From NCBI RefSeq assembly GCF_000400465.1, contig NW_008806285.1:186001-250000 (forward strand): a stretch of 64,000 nucleotides of DNA. The letters are read 5' to 3'. Position 1 is the first letter of the stretch; each line of letters begins with the position of its first letter. Shown in pieces: positions 59,307-64,000 of this stretch. Made by a program: the position numbers and the translations under genes. Source of the stretch: Wallemia ichthyophaga EXF-994 (Eukaryota; Basidiomycota; Wallemiomycetes; Wallemiales; Wallemiaceae). A model generated the notes under the pieces. The model searched no databases. It was not told the origin of the DNA and was given only the letters and a program-made list of their open reading frames with translations.

Positions 59307-62300
59307 TTAGCAATCACTCAATGCTGATGAAGAGGTAGGAGAACCACTGGTTTCTCGTCTCATTCTTGCTTCAAGCAGTTTGCGCGTACGTGGAGCGACA
59401 GCGGCACCCCTTCTGCGTGGAGGGCCTTCTTCTAAATCATCCGAGTTGACTCTCGAGCTCCAAGACGTTGTCAGGATATCGTCGACTTTTGCGAGTGCTT
59501 TATCTGAATCCTCTTGGGAATGTGAATAAGGCTGATCTGAATACTTTGATTCATTTTGGCCTTTACCAATAAAGTTATACTTATGGTTCCCGCTGTCATA
59601 GCTGTCATACATCGGTGACGGTAATGCTTCACCGTTGACTGTATTGATTCCAAGTGATCCCATACCAGTTGATTGTCTCATCGATGGCAGTCTCATGAGG
59701 TAGTTCTTCATTGTAGACGATCTCGCTAATTCTGGTGTAGCCTCGATTGTTGGCAGGAAGTCTGACGAAGCAGGTGACTTTAATTTAGGTGAAGCGACTT
59801 CAGATCCCTTGAAGGCATTAGACATTGGCGATCTAAAGTCTTCATCTGTATGTTTTGAAGGTGAGTTGTTCTCCCCGCTATATGGAGATGTGAAGTGTTC
59901 GTCGCTTTGAGGAGACACTGCAATGTCGGACTTATCCACAACAGGCGGAGCTGAGGAGTCCATTCTACTGTTTTCAATGTTCTTCCAATCGTCAACAACC
60001 ATTTGCTGCTGCTCTACATTATTATTCACGTGTTGTGCATTCTCTTCCATCAAGGCAGATGTTGTCATTTGAGAAGCTCTGTATCTTGTACTGGTAGACA
60101 TGGCACTCCTACGCGTTTTGTATCTACGCACTTTAGACCTTGTTGATGAACCTCCAATTGAGTCATTCCTCGACGATTCATTCGAAGCATCGTTGCTCCT
60201 ACCTATGTTGATTATTCCATCGTCCTCATATGTTTCATCCTCATAAAACACTGTTGATCCACTACCTTCACTCCATGTCTCTATCTCTTGTCCGATCGAT
60301 TCATCCTCATTCTCATTTTCTTCCGGTTTCTGTTGATCCTTTTCTTTACTCTGCATGTTTGGTTGAATACTCAAAGCAGCTCCAAATGATTGCGGTGGCT
60401 CTTGTTTAGCGTTTGCTTGGAAGATCATTTCGGACCTAACAGCCTGTGGCGGAGGAGAGCGTAAAGTTTCAGGAAGGCTCTGCCAATCTGGTACTGGTGG
60501 AGGACTGACGACTTTGGGAGGTGAACTGACTGCATTTGGTGGAGGCGACACTACCCGTGGGACTTGAGCTTCAAGTGACCAAGAGGGTGGATGCACTTTC
60601 TTGCCAGCAAGTGGAGGTGATGGCAAGAATGGCAACTGAGCTAGTTCTGCGTCTTCAGGCAAAGGAGATGCCACCTGCGGCTCAGGCGACAGACCAGGTG
60701 GCGTCAACTGTGATTCATTTTGCTTCATTGCAGTATGGATACTACTATCAGCTCCATTTTTGTCGTCTTGGCCCTTGACAAATGGAGTGATAGCCATCTC
60801 ACGAAGTCTGGCAGCTTCGTCGTTGAACTCATCGCGAATGTTGTTCATGTCTTTGACGGTGTAGAACTTAGATTGACCAGCTATTTTTTCGGTGAACGGT
60901 CCATCGTCAACCTCCTCACTCTTGTCGCTCCTGGCTAATTCCGCGAAGTTTGGACTGAGAGGAACAGGAGATCTTGCCAACTTTTCAAGCAAAGGGGAGT
61001 GAGGTGACTTGAAATATGTAAGCGTGCATTGCAAGTTTTATTATGTCTTACCTTTTCTTTGCTCCTCGCAGACTTTTCAGGGTACTGCTGATTGCCAATG
61101 TCAAAATTTTCATTGACAACAGCGTTCATGGTTATAGGAGATGAGAAGCTGATTCTATCTTTCAGATCTTTGCTCTTGGATTTAGATAATTTAAACTTTT
61201 TGCTCCGTTTAGCGTGTCTGTCGGGTGATTTTGGCAACGGTGGGGGCGGCGAATCCATCTTTTTGGTGTCCTTAGCATCTTTAGTGCCCTCAGCGGTTGA
61301 ATTTGAGTCCGATTTGAGCTGTTCGTAGGAGATTGGAACTGGTGACTGTAAATCCTTGCTGATTGGAGTTAAGACATTGTCCACAGGTGACTTTGTTTGC
61401 TTAACATCTTCCATTTCAATCTCTCTTGGAGCATTGGCGGGAACAATAGAGTTTCTAAGCCATCCAGCAGCAGCAGGAGTTGGTTCACGCTTTGGTGGGT
61501 GGAAAGCCGTTTTGATAGCTTGGCTAAAGTCACCCCAAGGCGTTGAGCTGCGAAGCGGTGGCGAAAATGCAGATGGGATGTAATTGCTTTCGTCATTATC
61601 CACTATCTGTTGAGCATTCTTGTCCGATGTCTTACGCTGTCTGATTTGCGCGTCGCGGGCATTGTCAATCTGAGGAGAAGGTCTCTGCGAAAATATCTTG
61701 TTACCAATGACGCCAGATTTGTAGCGTTCACCATCTAAAGCCGACTTCATTGCATTGGCGTAAAATGCCATTGAGCCTGAGTTGTGATTCTTGCTATCTG
61801 ACATTTCGTCCAGTCTGCGATCGACGTCATAAGAAGAGGCATCTTGGAAACCCTCAGGCAATGGGGACTTTAGAATTTGATCCGTGATTTCGCTAGGAGG
61901 CTGGAATGATGAGTTTGTACGCTGGAAGACTGGCCTTGGTGATTGCTTTGGAGTGTTATTGTTTGAGGGCCATTTCCAAGGCTCATTGCGGAAAGAAGGA
62001 GAGGCAAGTCCAGAAGGTTGATAGCCCCAAGGCCTTTCAGCTCTTTCCTCTGGAGGGTTTGAGAAAGGCAGCGCATTTGGAGACATCATCTGAGCATCGT
62101 CGTCCGTTTGCCAGCTTGAATGACGGGGCTCTTCATCTAAATGACCTTCTGAGGTCTTGATAGCAGCTGGTTTGTCTATCTCCGAGATAGAGTCTGAAGA
62201 CCCATTCTCCATCGAGATTTGACGCTCTTTGGCGAGCCGACTGCGACGACGTTTGCGATAAATGAGACCCATGATAGTGAAGGCTGCGACCAAGCCACTA

Positions 62301-63045
62301 ATAATAAAAATGGGAGAGAGATATGCAACTTTGAAATCAGTGGAGCTGGAGTCGGAGATGGATTGCTGAGCATCTTCTGCGTTGTTGGTTGAAGGAGGGC
62401 TAGGTTGGACATCGTCGGTAGACTGGTCAATATCTTCGTCTTGGTTATTGTCTTGCTCTTGCAGCTCTTCTGGTTCATCGTTGATCTGGTCTATCGCCGA
62501 ATCGATGTCATCATTTGGCTGGTTGTCTTGATTTTCTTGATTCGACTCGGCATCGTCATCATTTGGAGACTAAAATTGGTTAGGATGACCCGAAAAAGCT
62601 TAGTGACTCACAGAGGAGGACTCCTGGTCGTCAGGTGCGGGATTGTCTTCGATATTTGAAGAATCCATATCATTCGGGAGTTGTAGAGGCGGACTAGTGG
62701 AACCACGGGTGTCGTCTAGACTACCAATGCCATGATAAGTACCGTCGTTGTATTTTTGACGCTTTTGTAAAGTGTGCTGACAGTTGTTATCCATATTGTG
62801 TACACAGCCAACGACCAAATTAACGTCGTCGTTGACTGCAGAGAAGTTTGAACGCGTTTTATCCAGTGTGTTCCTAATTGCTGGTTAGGTTTCTGACAAG
62901 ACATTTCTCTCTCACTCACAAATGAGCGTCTTGCTTATAAAAGTGGGGCTGTATGACCTCTGGGTCTTTAATCAAAGCTTGTCTGTTGAATGGGGGCACG
63001 ATGAAAGCGTGATTGAGAGTAAAGAGTGTGAATGTAGTTATAAAG
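59307..63045 (-). CDS. Single-pass membrane protein with long disordered cytoplasmic tail
   Basis: Not recognised as a known family. The C-terminal part is open from 61034 to 59307 and joins upstream through 62293-60935. A TM segment (YLSPIFIISGLVAAFTIMGLIY, about 62330-62260) is followed by the stop-transfer RKRRRSRLAK. Outside it is an acidic, Asn/Gln/Asp-rich ectodomain, preceded by VNDDVNLVVGCVHNMDNNCQHTLQKRQ with two cysteines and by KDPEVIQPHFYKQDAHL after a join at about 62931. A hydrophobic LFTLNHAFIVPP near 63010 could be a signal peptide, but I found no ATG in phase, so the 5' end is unresolved. The ~950-residue cytoplasmic tail is Ser/Pro-rich with many SPP and SPxx motifs and PPPLPKSP. 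Layout resembles fungal plasma-membrane sensors or polarity receptors (Axl2-like), by architecture only. Confidence 0.6.
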
Positions 63046-63378
63046 GAGTTCAAATCCTTTATAAATTTCAATCGAGATGGTTCTTTATCAAGTAAATATT
63101 GAAATCGCGTTTTCGGATAGACGCGCTAAATAAAATACCTTCCTTATTAAGACGTGTGTAAGATCCTGTTTAATTTAACACTCGGATATGGCAATTTACT
63201 TTGTAAGACATTCATCGGCGTACACTGCTGCTACACTGTTGCTATTCCGCGTTTGTCAAAATTTGCACCTAGACTTTGCTAGCTGAAATCCTTGTCTTGT
63301 TGAGCGACTGGGATGTAAAGTAGTATAACGATGTTATAATCATATATAAGCCGCCATCAACTGCCTATATCGCGTTAT
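63046..63378. other. Intergenic region upstream of the membrane-protein gene
   Basis: About 330 bp, AT-rich, without a recognisable gene. It may contain the promoter and a missing first exon of the gene on its left; an ATG at about 63213 on the minus strand could start such an exon but I could not join it in phase. Confidence 0.35.
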
Positions 63379-63947
63379 TTAGAAAAGCCTGCGTATGTTA
63401 GTAGTCACCTGGTAGACTAGTATAGCGAACCAGCCGTTGAGGAACAATGAGTACATCTTGAAATTGAAAGAATCGTCATTTGAGAATAGCTTGATTGGAT
63501 AAAACAAGAGCAGATTGAATAGGCTATGTAGGAGCACTAATATCTGTATCAGGGGTACTGTGACCGTGATTAAGATGATAACGTTAATCTTATCATTCGG
63601 TCTGTTTAGCCGGAGTGAGAATAGCCTGTACCTCGCTTCCGCGCTAGCTCACTCGATTCCATTCGCAGCAAGGGCTCCTCCCATCATGTCGAAAAAGAAT
63701 TTGCGGTAGACGAGTCCCCCTTGCACGATTCAATAAGCATTTTAACTCTAAGCATTTCGGCTTTACTGACAGAGGCATGCGTAACAGACGTCTGAAGCGG
63801 TTATCAAAACAGAACAGCACACGGAAGCAACTCACAAGTAGTTGCCACCAGGGCAAACAGGCGGCAGACATCAATGCTGACTTTAGCATCGACAGCGACT
63901 TTCATTCTGTGCTAGTCCACGTGGTCGTTCCTCACAGACAGCGAGAT
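63379..63947 (-). CDS. Small membrane protein, two predicted TM segments
   Basis: Family not recognised. The last exon is open from about 63625 to the stop at 63379 and reads LFSLRLNRPNDKINVIILITVTVPLIQILVLLHSLFNLLLFYP, a hydrophobic hairpin, then SFNFKMYSLFLNGWFAILVYQVTTNIRRLF. An upstream exon (about 63713-63653) gives GLVYRKFFFDMMGGALAANGIE, joining through a GTGAGC intron. A likely first exon starts MKVAVDAKVSIDVCRLFALVATT (63947) before a GTGAGT donor. The join between first and second exon was not resolved and an additional small exon may exist. The gene may also extend past the window edge. Confidence 0.5.
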
Positions 63948-64000
63948 CGATCGAGATGAAAGTTATCTACTACGCAATAAGGTAGATAATACATCAGTAA

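Overview
The window reads as a compact nuclear chromosome segment of a basidiomycete yeast-like fungus. Genes are packed on both strands, nearly all carry several short introns (about 40-60 nt, GTRNGT donor, CTNAC/CTAAT-like branch, YAG acceptor), a fungal SEC14, a conventional kinesin, an IQGAP and a formin are present, and so is a complex I assembly methyltransferase, so this is not a Saccharomyces relative. The base composition is moderately AT-rich. A Wallemia-like genome would fit all of this, but that placement is an inference from style, not from a search. I see no rRNA, tRNA, CRISPR array or intact recognisable transposon.

Layout, left arm (1-30.2 kb): a small zinc-ribbon protein and ribosomal protein L17; a quiet 2-kb stretch; CCR4-NOT subunit NOT2 and ArfGAP GLO3 sharing a 119-bp divergent promoter; a DUF202 membrane protein; an alpha/beta hydrolase; eIF1; a BRD8-like bromodomain protein; a very large IQGAP (10.4-16.1 kb); SEC14; an NRG1-type zinc-finger factor; a SART3/PRP24 U4/U6 recycling factor; cytosolic tryptophanyl-tRNA synthetase; a TGL4/5-type patatin lipase; NHP2; and GET4.

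Centre (30.2-36.5 kb): a 6.3-kb island without a credible gene. It consists of two 1,885-bp arms in inverted orientation (30318-32202 and 34433-36317; one mismatch noticed) around a 2,230-bp very AT-rich core (32203-34432). The left part of the core holds a degenerate tandem array with a 24-bp period. Convergent genes (GET4 and VAC14) end just outside it. This inverted-repeat plus AT-core architecture resembles small regional centromeres of some yeasts, and it is the most interesting object in the window.

Right arm (36.5-64 kb): VAC14, an uncharacterised Ser/Asn-rich protein, copper ATPase CCC2, NDUFAF5, alpha-tubulin, a diaphanous-type formin with GBD/FH3, FH1, FH2 and DAD, eRF1, conventional kinesin, a tiny seven-exon SERF/4F5 protein with an 8-nt microexon, a quiet 1.3-kb stretch, a single-pass membrane protein with a long disordered tail, and a small two-TM protein at the edge.

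The gene set is mostly housekeeping, with a notable share in cytoskeleton and polarity (IQGAP, formin, tubulin, kinesin) and phosphoinositide/membrane traffic (SEC14, VAC14, GLO3, GET4). This looks like chance neighbourhood, not a cluster. Splice models given with exon coordinates were built by hand and preserve frame from ATG to stop.
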